64,000 bases of DNA from JACOMS01 sp051252005 (GTDB taxonomy: Bacteria; Pseudomonadota; Alphaproteobacteria; Caulobacterales; Maricaulaceae), in assembly GCA_051252005.1 (NCBI GenBank), contig JBPOEZ010000003.1:62001-126000 (forward strand), written 5' to 3'. This document shows positions 53,259 to 61,275 of this stretch, piece after piece. The notes beneath the pieces are model-generated. The model was not told the DNA's origin. It did no database searches and worked only from the letters and a program-made list of their open reading frames with translations. Each line of letters starts with the position of its first letter. Position 1 is the first letter of the stretch. The translations under genes were made by a program, and so were the position numbers.

Positions 53259-54161
53259 ATGGACAATTCCAAAACCACATCCGACCTCGCGCAAACCTAT
53301 GAGCGTGACGGATATGTAGTTCTGCGTAATGTCTTCTCAACCGAAGAAATTAAGGCGCTTCGCGATGAAGCCACAGCGATTTGCGCGGGACGAAAAGGTG
53401 ATATTCTGGGGAGTGATTTGATCTGCGAAGGCACAATCTCAGATGATGATCTTATGCAGCGCGTCCTCGCCATTCACTTTCCCCACAAAATTTCCACCTT
53501 GATACGCGAGACGCAAACAAAGCTCGAGGTCGTCAATTTTCTCAATACCATCATCGGGCCTGATATTAAATGCATGCAGTCAATGCTGTTCGCTAAAAAT
53601 TCAGGCAAGCCAGGACAGGCTTGGCACCAAGACGAATTTTTCATACCGACCCGTGACATGTCGCTGGCAGGCGTTTGGATAGCGCTAGATGATGCCCGCA
53701 CTGACAATGGCGGGTTATGGGTTCATCCCGGCAGTCACAAGCACAAAACCCTCTGGCCCATGAAGTCGCACGGAGATGCACGCTTTGACAACTCACAAGA
53801 AGCCTATGATTTTCCTTATGAACGCGAGGGCGGAATTCCGCTTGATGCTGACGCTGGCGACGTGGTGATATTCCACGGTTATCTCCTGCATCGTTCGCTC
53901 AACAACACTCGAACAGAGGGATACCGCCGCGCGCTTGTCAATCACGTCATGAGCGCAACATCCATGCTGCCCTGGAACATAGGTATTGCGCCGTGCGCAC
54001 CGGACGATTTCCGAGATTTCGAAATGGTCAGTGGCAAAGACCCTTATGTCTGGAAAGGCAAGGAACATCTCACACGCCCATTTTTAAGACCTGAAGACCC
54101 TGCTCAAGCTAAGAAAATTCTAGCTAAATTACTGGACACCCAAACCGGCGATCCCGAATGA
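53259..54161 (+). CDS. phytanoyl-CoA dioxygenase (PhyH) family protein
   Basis: Start at the ATG at 53259 with AAGGAG upstream. About 300 residues: YERDGYVVLRNVFSTEEIKAL start, iron ligands in WHQDEFFIP (His-x-Asp) and the distal His in FHGYLLHRSLNNT, followed by the Arg in YRRALVNH that binds 2-oxoglutarate. This is a Fe(II)/2-oxoglutarate hydroxylase. It fits the hydrophobic-substrate theme of the operon. The stop overlaps the next ATG (ATGA). Confidence 0.9.
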   Translation: MDNSKTTSDLAQTYERDGYVVLRNVFSTEEIKALRDEATAICAGRKGDILGSDLICEGTISDDDLMQRVLAIHFPHKISTLIRETQTKLEVVNFLNTIIGPDIKCMQSMLFAKNSGKPGQAWHQDEFFIPTRDMSLAGVWIALDDARTDNGGLWVHPGSHKHKTLWPMKSHGDARFDNSQEAYDFPYEREGGIPLDADAGDVVIFHGYLLHRSLNNTRTEGYRRALVNHVMSATSMLPWNIGIAPCAPDDFRDFEMVSGKDPYVWKGKEHLTRPFLRPEDPAQAKKILAKLLDTQTGDPE

Positions 54162-55066
54162 CAGCTGTGTTTAAGCCCGGCAGCGCGGCCGAAACTCCGC
54201 GTATGGTACGCCACATTAATGCCGCAACTTTGTGGGCCTTACCCGAGTGGTCACAAGCGCCGTTATCCCTCAGCGAGCAACTCGCAGCTCTGAGCAAACG
54301 AGGCGTTTGCGGTGTGCAACACCCCATGCCAGATCATGTGCCCGTTGGGCTTATGCCCATTATCGGACAAGCCAGGATTGACATTGTCACCGACGCAGCT
54401 CGCATCGCCTCAAACCACAAAAGCGCCGGATTTCAAGCGACCACATTGCATGTAGGCACAGAACTCGAGAGTGACAATCAAATTGATACGTTGATCGGCT
54501 CAGTCATAGAGGCCAGCACACAATATAATTACCCGCTATTCGTCGAGACTCACCGGGCAACTGCCACCCAAGATATTCGCCGGACATTAGAAATGATCGA
54601 CCGATTTCCAGACATACGTATCAACGCCGATCTGTCTCATTGGTATACTGGGCACGAAATGACTTACGGCGACATCGACGCCAAATTCGATGCTATGCAG
54701 CCCGTTTTTGAGCGGGTGCGTTACATGCATGGCCGTATCGGCACGGCCTGCTGTGCTCAGGTGAGATTGGACAGCTCCTCCGATGATCGGCCCTTTGTTG
54801 AGCATTTTCGCGAGATGTGGCGTCGCTGCGCCGCCGGGTTTTTAAAAACTGCCGAAATCGGTGAAGTTCTCCCCTTTGCACCGGAGCTCCTGCCCCACTC
54901 CCTCCATACGCCAAGCGGTGAAATGCAATTCTATTACGCGAGGACATTCAAGTACGAAGGCGGCGAGCGCGAGGAAAGTGATCGCTGGGAACAAGCGGGC
55001 ATTTTATGGGACATTGCGGAAGAGTGTGCAGCATCCGAAGGGCTAGCCGTAGTCCATTTTGTCTGA
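54158..55066 (+). CDS. xylose-isomerase-like TIM-barrel protein
   Basis: 302 residues resembling the AP endonuclease 2/xylose isomerase-like superfamily: VGTELESDNQIDTLIGSVIEAS region, PLFVETHRATATQDIRRTLEMI in part with the metal Glu, INADLSHWYTGHE with Asp and His, and VRYMHGRIG with His. Such enzymes isomerise or epimerise hydroxy-ketones or sugars. It is the last gene of the operon that begins at 48670. The following 74 bases lead into the second IS element. Confidence 0.8.
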   Translation: MTAVFKPGSAAETPRMVRHINAATLWALPEWSQAPLSLSEQLAALSKRGVCGVQHPMPDHVPVGLMPIIGQARIDIVTDAARIASNHKSAGFQATTLHVGTELESDNQIDTLIGSVIEASTQYNYPLFVETHRATATQDIRRTLEMIDRFPDIRINADLSHWYTGHEMTYGDIDAKFDAMQPVFERVRYMHGRIGTACCAQVRLDSSSDDRPFVEHFREMWRRCAAGFLKTAEIGEVLPFAPELLPHSLHTPSGEMQFYYARTFKYEGGEREESDRWEQAGILWDIAEECAASEGLAVVHFV

Positions 55067-55140
55067 CGTCAGCTACCATGGCACAGAATCAGATCTGAGC
55101 TAACATAGACTTTTCTCTCACTCTCCATCGACCGAGAGCT

Positions 55141-55945
55141 GGTATTGTCAGGTTATTTTCCGGGCGCGTGTTTCGTCTTAGGTGACAACTCTATCCCACC
55201 ATAGCCGGAGAGGTCACAACATTTCATTCGGATTGAGCTGAGCGGCGGAATTCTCGGAGTGTGTTTCTTGAGATTAAATGACGACGATGATTGAAAAGAT
55301 TGTAGAGGGGGCCGTAAATGGAAATCAGCCTTTGCGCGCTTTTTATAGACTTGAACCTTTGCGCTTTCCTCTCTCGCCGTCGTATCGGCAGGTGAGAGTT
55401 TTCCGCCCGGTTATTCTTACGCCCGCCAACGTCTCGTAGGTGTTTGAGCTTACGCTTTTTCAAAGCTGCGCCATAAGATTCAAGCTTATCCGTAACGATC
55501 CGCTCGGGCATTACGCCTTGGTTTCTCATGAGTTTATACAGCAGTCTCTTCGCAGCCTTGGTGTTCTTTCGGCTTTGAACAACAATATCTAAGAACGTAC
55601 CTTCGTCATCAACGGCCCGCCAAATGTAGACCATCTTCCCATTCATCTTGGTGTAGATTTCATCCAGATGCCAAACACGTGACGGTCTCTCAGCTCTCGC
55701 TTTGATTTGATTGGCATAATGCCTGCCAAACTTATGGACCCATTTGTGGATTGTTTCATATGATACATCCACACCGCGCTCTGCCATTAATTCTTCAACG
55801 TCACGTAAGCTCAGGTTAAACCTGAAATACAGCCAGACAGCACGCCTAATAACATAAGGCGGGAAACGGTGGCCAGCATAAATAGATGTCTTCATGCGCA
55901 TTCAATACTGCAAAACTCAAAATCACCCGTTAACCTGACAATACC
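55141..55945 (-). mobile_element. IS6-family insertion sequence (copy A2)
   Basis: 805 bases bounded by perfect 15-base inverted repeats GGTATTGTCAGGTTA at 55141-55155 and the complement at 55931-55945. It carries one transposase on the minus strand. The flanking octamers differ. Its repeats differ from those of copy A, so it is a distinct relative. Confidence 0.9.
55224..55895 (-). CDS. IS6-family transposase (copy A2)
   Basis: About 223 residues from the ATG at 55895, which lies 50 bases inside the inverted repeat as in copy A; an ATG six bases further out is possible. DDE motifs WHLDEIYTKMN, RIVTDKLESYGAAL and NNRAENSHLPIRRRERKAQ are intact. The C-terminus is about ten residues shorter than in copy A. 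Confidence 0.92.
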   Translation of the reverse strand: MKTSIYAGHRFPPYVIRRAVWLYFRFNLSLRDVEELMAERGVDVSYETIHKWVHKFGRHYANQIKARAERPSRVWHLDEIYTKMNGKMVYIWRAVDDEGTFLDIVVQSRKNTKAAKRLLYKLMRNQGVMPERIVTDKLESYGAALKKRKLKHLRDVGGRKNNRAENSHLPIRRRERKAQRFKSIKSAQRLISIYGPLYNLFNHRRHLISRNTLREFRRSAQSE

Positions 55946-56028
55946 GAAACGATGGCGGTGATACAGCGAGACTTTCATGCCGAAGACGTAGCATAAATCT
56001 TGAAACTAGCACTTAACCTGACGAAGCC
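55946..56028 (-). mobile_element. IS6-family end fragment (copy B, right locus)
   Basis: Inverted-repeat end TTAACCTGACGAAGCC at 56013-56028, then 50 bases to an ATG (55978) and MKVSLYHRHRF before copy A2 cuts it. It is the homologue of the fragment at 47956-48023. Confidence 0.75.
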
Positions 56029-56089
56029 GTCATGACTTAGATTACGAAATCACGAAAGCGGCGAGCGCGCCACTTAGTGTGACGACACC
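56029..56089 (-). mobile_element. probable third IS6-type end fragment (copy C)
   Basis: CACTTAGTGTGACGACACC at 56071-56089 has the pattern of the IS6-type ends seen here. The 61 bases lead to an ATG at 56033 and are cut by the copy B end. It abuts the YciI-like gene, three bases from its stop codon. Less certain than the other two. Confidence 0.45.
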
Positions 56090-56092
56090 GTT

Positions 56093-56473
56093 TCATGTAT
56101 ACTTGCTGATATTTGCGCGGATTTCATCCTGATCCCAGATCACGCCCCCCATCCATTCACCGCATGCGGGAGAGACATGCTGTACGGTGACTGACGCGTA
56201 CATATTGCTATTAATATAGGGATCGCCGCGCATCATCTCCCAGGCCGCTTTTTTATTTTCCGCTGCTATGAGAAAGAAGCTACCGGTAATGTCTCCGTCC
56301 GGATCGCTTCGTATCGGCCCAGCCACACGATACTGGTGATTGTTGGCCTCGATATGATCCAAGTGTCCGAATAAATGCTGGGCTCGCAGGCCCTTGGTTT
56401 CGATTCCGTCCGCACATATGAACATATAGGTTTGCTCAGGCAGTTTCGATACGCGTTTGACTTTTGGAGACAT
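56093..56473 (-). CDS. YciI-like family protein (paralogue 2)
   Basis: 126 residues closely matching the protein at 19313: YMFICADGIETKGLRAQ, HLDHIEANNHQYRVAGPI, MRGDPYINSNMYASVTVQH and WMGGVIWDQDEIRANISKYT (nearly the same tail). AAAGGGAA precedes the ATG, and an FNR-like site lies 16 bases upstream. It ends against IS fragments and stands apart from the next gene. Same uncertain enzymatic role as its paralogue. Confidence 0.83.
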   Translation of the reverse strand: MSPKVKRVSKLPEQTYMFICADGIETKGLRAQHLFGHLDHIEANNHQYRVAGPIRSDPDGDITGSFFLIAAENKKAAWEMMRGDPYINSNMYASVTVQHVSPACGEWMGGVIWDQDEIRANISKYT

Positions 56474-56488
56474 CTCATTCCCTTTTGT

Positions 56489-56502
56489 TTGATGTTAGTC
56501 AC
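56489..56502. promoter_or_regulatory. FNR/FixK-box-like site upstream of the second YciI-like gene
   Basis: TTGAT-GTTA-GTCAC, 16 bases before the ATG. Both YciI-like genes carry such a site, with different sequence around it. Confidence 0.4.
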
Positions 56503-56562
56503 ATAATATTTTTTGCTGCATACAGATTCTACTCTAGCAGAATAAACTCGAGGCCTAGTACA

Positions 56563-57237
56563 CTAGAAAAACTTGGTCGTGCCAATGAAAGCAACGGTTA
56601 CAAGCAATATATAAGTCACCCTAACCCAAAACCGCGACCTATCCATTGTCCTACGCAACGGAATTTCTGTTTCGTCGGTCGAGCCGTTTTCAATGACTGC
56701 TATCAGCAGCGGGCCTACCGGCTTGAACATCACATCAATCATGATTGCAGCGACAAAAACTAGCCCGAACAAAAAGGCCTTTGCTGCCAACCAATTAGGC
56801 TCGAGCGGCGAATCCATCGCAAACGATAATACTCCCAAACCGAGATAGAAGCCCGCAAGTACCAATTTAAGAAACGTCTCAACGGACTTGAGTTTTGCCG
56901 CGCTCGGCGTCTGGCCTGCCTTATGGACAGAAATTGTTAGCCACAACCAGAGAAGACTAATTGCCCAAGCCGCACAAACGCCCAAGACAGGAACATCCCA
57001 ATAGCCGCTGGCCTTGACCAGAGAAATGGTACTCGCAATCATAAGACACCAAGCAATTCGTGGGCCCATATCTATAATTACCAACAGTTTCAAAATAGTC
57101 AGCCGTTCCGGAATAGTATAGTCATTTCGCTTACGAAAGTGATCTCCTAAAATTGCCACACCCAAATCTCCTCCGAGCCAAAAGACAAACAGGATTATAT
57201 GAAAAAAAAGCATAAGTGAGAGAAGAGTGGGAATCAT
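56563..57237 (-). CDS. multi-pass membrane protein (CopD/DUF2269-like layout)
   Basis: 224 residues with five to six helices: LLSLMLFFHIILFVFWLGGDLGVAIL in part, where the FxHIxxFxxWLGG motif resembles CopD-type integral membrane proteins with a His that may bind haem or metal, then LGVCAAWAISLLWLWLT and AFLFGLVFVAAIMIDVMF. Its ATG overlaps the stop of a short gene (ATGA). Function not known. Confidence 0.65.
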   Translation of the reverse strand: MIPTLLSLMLFFHIILFVFWLGGDLGVAILGDHFRKRNDYTIPERLTILKLLVIIDMGPRIAWCLMIASTISLVKASGYWDVPVLGVCAAWAISLLWLWLTISVHKAGQTPSAAKLKSVETFLKLVLAGFYLGLGVLSFAMDSPLEPNWLAAKAFLFGLVFVAAIMIDVMFKPVGPLLIAVIENGSTDETEIPLRRTMDRSRFWVRVTYILLVTVAFIGTTKFF

Positions 57238-57425
57238 AGATTTTGCTCCGTGAGTTTGTTATGTTTTCGCCAATAACCGCCGACGATTCCTCGTATGAGA
57301 CCCCTTTGGACATCATCATTTGAGAACATTGGATTTAAGCCTCTAATTCGTTTAGCTCGGTCAAGCTTGCTATTGATAGCGCGCAGATTCATGTTTGGTT
57401 CTTTGGGTAATTTCCCTCGAAACAT
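57234..57425 (-). CDS. small basic protein of unknown function
   Basis: A frame of 52 to 68 residues, rich in Arg and Lys (NLRAINSKLDRAKRIRGLNP, GIVGGYWRKHNK). Its stop overlaps the ATG of the membrane-protein gene (ATGA), and the frame reaches back to a TTG overlapping the oxidoreductase stop (57440), which argues for a real, coupled gene. The start may be TTG 57440, ATG 57425 or ATG 57392; no ribosome site decides. No family recognised. Confidence 0.45.
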   Translation of the reverse strand: MFRGKLPKEPNMNLRAINSKLDRAKRIRGLNPMFSNDDVQRGLIRGIVGGYWRKHNKLTEQNL

Positions 57426-57436
57426 CTGAAGGGATG

Positions 57437-58432
57437 TCAAAGTTTAATCACACATTTTCCAATGTTTTTTCCTGTCATGAGTTTTTCCATCAACTCGGGA
57501 CCCGCTGATAATCCATTTGCTACCTCTTCCGAAATTTTTACTTTCCCCGATTTCACCCAAGGCGCGACTTCTGCACGAAATTCATCCCAACGATCATAAT
57601 AATCATAAACCACAAGCCCCCTCACTGTTGCGCGCTTGCCAACTATAGGACCAAGGAGCGTCGTGGCGGGCTCACTCTCGTGATAATGCGCGGCAAGTCC
57701 GCAAAGCACTATGCGTCCATTGAGACGAAGGTTTTTCATAGCAAAATCAAGCTGCTCTGCACCGACATTCTCATGATGAACAGAAATCCCGTCCGGCGCA
57801 GCTTGTGAATAATTATCTTGCCAATCTTCGGATTTGTAGTCGATGCAGGCATCAAAGCCGTAAAGGTCTTCGACGAGAGTGCACTTTTCTTTTCCCCCTG
57901 CTATCCCAATAACAGATTTTGCGCCTTTCATTCTTGAGAACTGTCCAACCGCGCCGCCAACGGGCCCTGCCGCGGCGTTAACAGAAACCACATCGCCTGC
58001 GCGCACACACGCCAACTGTGTGACACTCGCCCAAGCGGTCAACCCTGGCATGCCTAAAATTCCGGTGTAGGCGGAGAGGGGGGCCGCCTCAGGATCAATT
58101 ATCGTATATTGACTATCATCCAACACGCAAAACTCGGCCCAACCGCCAGCGGATTCCGCATGAACATGGTCTCCCTTTCTAGCTTTGCTCGAATTACTTT
58201 CGATAACTTCGCCAACAATCCCGCCTGGGATCATTTCTGCACAAGGTGCTGGGGGTTGCATACCCATATGTCCCACGTTTAATTGGTGCCCTACATAAGG
58301 ATCCACGGAAATGAATTTTACTATTACTAGGATTCCATTTACCGGACATTGAGGGCGATCGACTTCAATTTCCTTGAAGTCCGATGCCATCGGAGCGGCG
58401 TTTAACTTGTGCCTCAATACGAACTGCTTCAT
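57437..58432 (-). CDS. MDR-superfamily NADP-dependent oxidoreductase (paralogue 2)
   Basis: 331 residues, same length as the protein at 6158 and identical over long stretches (NAAAGPVGGAVGQFSRMKGA, YDYYDRWDEFRAEVAPWVKS, LMTGKNIGKC). Zinc-free MDR enzyme, enone or aldehyde reductase type. It heads a coupled group with the small basic protein and the CopD-like protein. The duplication ties the right block to the FAD-oxidase operon in the left block. Confidence 0.88.
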   Translation of the reverse strand: MKQFVLRHKLNAAPMASDFKEIEVDRPQCPVNGILVIVKFISVDPYVGHQLNVGHMGMQPPAPCAEMIPGGIVGEVIESNSSKARKGDHVHAESAGGWAEFCVLDDSQYTIIDPEAAPLSAYTGILGMPGLTAWASVTQLACVRAGDVVSVNAAAGPVGGAVGQFSRMKGAKSVIGIAGGKEKCTLVEDLYGFDACIDYKSEDWQDNYSQAAPDGISVHHENVGAEQLDFAMKNLRLNGRIVLCGLAAHYHESEPATTLLGPIVGKRATVRGLVVYDYYDRWDEFRAEVAPWVKSGKVKISEEVANGLSAGPELMEKLMTGKNIGKCVIKL

Positions 58433-58613
58433 TTACGTGCCAATCATTTTTATAAGTATGATACTGGGAGAACGATTTGCGCTCCCTAAAATTCCGTTGT
58501 GGATTTTGCCATTGTCTTGATATGCGTGCACACCCCGTCTCTTAAAAGCTATCGTTCGGTTAAACAGCATCATTCCTGTGACCAAAATGAAATCCAGAGC
58601 AAAGTGACCTCTA

Positions 58614-59429
58614 TTAAATCCTTGTTAGTGATAGGGCCTTCGAAATTGTTTCAACTGCATCCGTAGTTTGTTGGTCAAAAAAGGCAGGTTTCCATTCAAT
58701 TTTGTTGATCAATTTTGCATTCTTTAAAAACTTCATAACGCCCGGCGTTACTTTGTAGAGATCGTCATTTGGATTGATGACAACAATTGGATGTTCCAAA
58801 CTTGTTAGAACTTCAGTAAAAAACTTATTATAATTATGAGCAGCTCGATTGCCCCATTGACTGGCGTGTCCAGAGCGTAATGTTTCAAAAACATATTTGG
58901 ATATAATATCTAAACTTATACCTTCTTCAAAATACACTTGGTAACTTTTCCATAAGTCAAGCAAATGCGTTCCGTCTTTGTTAGGGAGGGTTGGCAAGAA
59001 ATTCCGCTCCATGGCATTTACATCTTTAGGGTCTACTACAGATGCAGAGATCATCACGATACCCTTAACACGTTTCGGGTGCTGGAAAGCCATTTCTGCT
59101 GCAACCTTAGATCCGGTATGATGCCCCACTAAATCAACTTTCGTAATATTTAAGGCGTCAAGCGCCTGCCAAATGGTTCTCGCATAATCCTGAATTCTAA
59201 CATGCGGAGTCTCTGGCGGAATATCAGAATTCCCAAAGCCATGATAGTCAGGTGCAATAATGCAGCGCGTATCACTGGCTTGAATCATGTAAGCTTCAAA
59301 GGTTCGTCCAGATTGCGGGCTCATATGCAAACAAATGAGAGGTATGTCCTGCTCTACGTCCGGCCGCGCAATACGAATGTGCATCTGACCATATTCAGTC
59401 GTGACAAATTTTCGAAATGGAATTGGCAT
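58614..59429 (-). CDS. alpha/beta-hydrolase-fold protein with GHHTG elbow
   Basis: 271 residues: LICLHMSPQSGRTFEAYM oxyanion region, IAPDYHGFGNSDIP, elbow VDLVGHHTGSKVAAEMAFQHP in part, then IVMISASVVD and a C-terminal VINPNDDLYKVTPG. The usual nucleophilic Ser is His, as in the protein at 18429, and a clear C-terminal catalytic His is not evident. It may be a lyase or isomerase of this fold rather than an esterase. It is ten bases after the cytochrome c gene. Confidence 0.8.
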   Translation of the reverse strand: MPIPFRKFVTTEYGQMHIRIARPDVEQDIPLICLHMSPQSGRTFEAYMIQASDTRCIIAPDYHGFGNSDIPPETPHVRIQDYARTIWQALDALNITKVDLVGHHTGSKVAAEMAFQHPKRVKGIVMISASVVDPKDVNAMERNFLPTLPNKDGTHLLDLWKSYQVYFEEGISLDIISKYVFETLRSGHASQWGNRAAHNYNKFFTEVLTSLEHPIVVINPNDDLYKVTPGVMKFLKNAKLINKIEWKPAFFDQQTTDAVETISKALSLTRI

Positions 59430-59438
59430 AAGTTAATT

Positions 59439-59936
59439 TTATTCCGAAACCATTTTTAAGTATTTGACCAAAGCTTCGCGATCTTCAGCTTTTTTAATTC
59501 CGATAAAAGCCATGCTTGTCTTTGGAACTAGTTTATTGGGTCTCTCTAGCCATGCATCCATTGTCACATCGTCCCATGTGAGCTCAGATAAGATCATAGC
59601 TTTCGAATAGTTAAACCCGTCCTTCTGGCCCGCACGCGCACCAAAAATGCCGTGTAAATTTGGCCCCGTTCCATTGCTTCCGCCGGCCTCAACAGTGTGG
59701 CAACTCTTGCACCGCAAAAACATACGCTTTCCGCGCTTCAAAGTTGGATCTAAAACCGATTCAATCTTGACTTTGTCTTGCGTTGTATCTTGAATTGATT
59801 CAATTTTAGGCGTGTTTTCGCCCGTCATTATGACCTCCCCTCCATTATGAGGTGTGTCGGGACCACAAGAGCAGATAATTACCGTCGAGGCAGATAGAAG
59901 CGCAAATGCGCATATTTTTGAAATAAATTTGCTCAT
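59439..59936 (-). CDS. class I cytochrome c, lipoprotein-like
   Basis: 165 residues: an export signal with Cys near residue 22-24 (VIICSCG), which may be a lipobox, an acidic linker, then a class I cytochrome c domain with RCKSCHTVEAGG for haem attachment, GPNLHGIFGARAG and the axial Met in KTSMAFIGI. The domain resembles mitochondrial-type cytochrome c. It probably accepts electrons from a periplasmic dehydrogenase, perhaps the exported flavoenzyme at 61276. The ATG overlaps the stop of the repeat lipoprotein gene (TAATG). Confidence 0.85.
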   Translation of the reverse strand: MSKFISKICAFALLSASTVIICSCGPDTPHNGGEVIMTGENTPKIESIQDTTQDKVKIESVLDPTLKRGKRMFLRCKSCHTVEAGGSNGTGPNLHGIFGARAGQKDGFNYSKAMILSELTWDDVTMDAWLERPNKLVPKTSMAFIGIKKAEDREALVKYLKMVSE

Positions 59937-61243
59937 TACAAATACCTAGGTAATGCGTTCATTGCTGGGGTTTTTAATAGGCGTACAAGACGGCTGAGCG
60001 TATGAACTTTTTCACGGGGTGAAGTTATAGAATTGGCGATGCTCATCGCTTCATTTACTTGTCCATACCGCGCAAGACCCCAAGCCAAATCACGCTGTGC
60101 CGCGGCTTTTAACGACACGGCGGAACCGAATTGAGTCTCTGGAATTTCCGTTATAAGAGAACGTGACAAATCAAATTCTGCTGAAAATGAGGCGGACCCT
60201 GCGATTTCATACAAGGCAAAATTCGCAAATGTTTCAGACTCTATTCTTCCAGATATGGAAAGAGCTTCTAACAATATTTCAGCAGATTGATCGGTTAGGC
60301 CGCAATCAGCCATTCGAGTGGCTATGCGGCTTATGGCGCGAGCTTTTTCCTGGTCAGACTTAGCACCTCTGGCAAGTTCCAAGGCATTTGCGAACATAAC
60401 TTTCGCTTTATTAGTTTCTCCCATTTTAACCTGAGAATATCCTATGTCTCTTAGAATCGCACCGCTGAAATACCCATTATCTTGCTTCTTTGCGATAGAT
60501 AGGGCCTCTTCAAAAAGGCGCTCCACAAGGTTAGGTTGCCCGGCTTCAATCGCAAGAGCTGCAATGTCAGTTCTGGCAACAGCACTGTAGTAAGTGAAAT
60601 CGGCATCAATTTCATTGATAATTTCGATAGCAGTTTTAAAATCACCAGCTTCGGCATACTTTTTAGAAATCTCACGCTGTGTTCGCCCTTTAAAGGCATC
60701 TTGAGAGTAAGTCGCTGAAGGCATCGTGAGCGCCATTTTCAACGCGCCCGCTCTATCGCCATGCACCGCGCGGGCAGTAGCTAACTTGCCGAGAATATCC
60801 CATTTTTTATCGTCACTTCCAGCTTGCTTAGCTCGCTCAGTAAGTTGCTCAACCAGCGGCATCATTGCAGAAGTGGGCTGTATTTTGGATAGGGCCAAAG
60901 CTATATCCCCGTAAGCGGTCGCCCTTTTCTTTTTATCTTCAATATCATCGGCCTTAGACAAGGCTTCATTTAATAATGACGAAACCGCTTCGGTATTGCT
61001 GAGGGAATCATTGGCAATTGCTAATTCTGCCGCGCTTGTTGCCCAGTCGAATGGGTCATCAATTCCAGCTAAGACTAACTGTGCATTATCTGCAATGCAT
61101 TGCGGCGAAATGCTCTCTTGCGTACACGCAACCTTAACAGTGTTTAAGAGGTACCTATTGCCTGCATTCGTTTTGCAAGACTGTAATGAAAGACAGGAGA
61201 TCGTCAAAATTACGACAAGCGGGATTGTGTGTTTAAACATCAC
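59936..61243 (-). CDS. TPR-like repeat lipoprotein
   Basis: 435 residues: lipobox SLQSC near residue 22, then a string of helical repeats of roughly 35-40 residues with Ala-rich helices (KKRATAYGDIALALSKIQP, KWDILGKLATARAVHGDRAG, ARTDIAALAIEAGQPNLVERL in part). Such repeat lipoproteins act as scaffolds. It lies between the flavoenzyme gene (32 bases) and the cytochrome c gene (overlap), so it may hold an exported oxidase/cytochrome complex together. Confidence 0.75.
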   Translation of the reverse strand: MMFKHTIPLVVILTISCLSLQSCKTNAGNRYLLNTVKVACTQESISPQCIADNAQLVLAGIDDPFDWATSAAELAIANDSLSNTEAVSSLLNEALSKADDIEDKKKRATAYGDIALALSKIQPTSAMMPLVEQLTERAKQAGSDDKKWDILGKLATARAVHGDRAGALKMALTMPSATYSQDAFKGRTQREISKKYAEAGDFKTAIEIINEIDADFTYYSAVARTDIAALAIEAGQPNLVERLFEEALSIAKKQDNGYFSGAILRDIGYSQVKMGETNKAKVMFANALELARGAKSDQEKARAISRIATRMADCGLTDQSAEILLEALSISGRIESETFANFALYEIAGSASFSAEFDLSRSLITEIPETQFGSAVSLKAAAQRDLAWGLARYGQVNEAMSIANSITSPREKVHTLSRLVRLLKTPAMNALPRYL

Positions 61244-61275
61244 TTTTGAATTCCTTTAATACTATTTTTTTTAAA

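Noticed and set aside
47154..55945. Composite transposon bounded by the two IS6 elements, in inverted orientation
   Set aside because: The two elements differ in inverted repeats and transposase sequence and lack matching target duplications, so they did not move as one pair.
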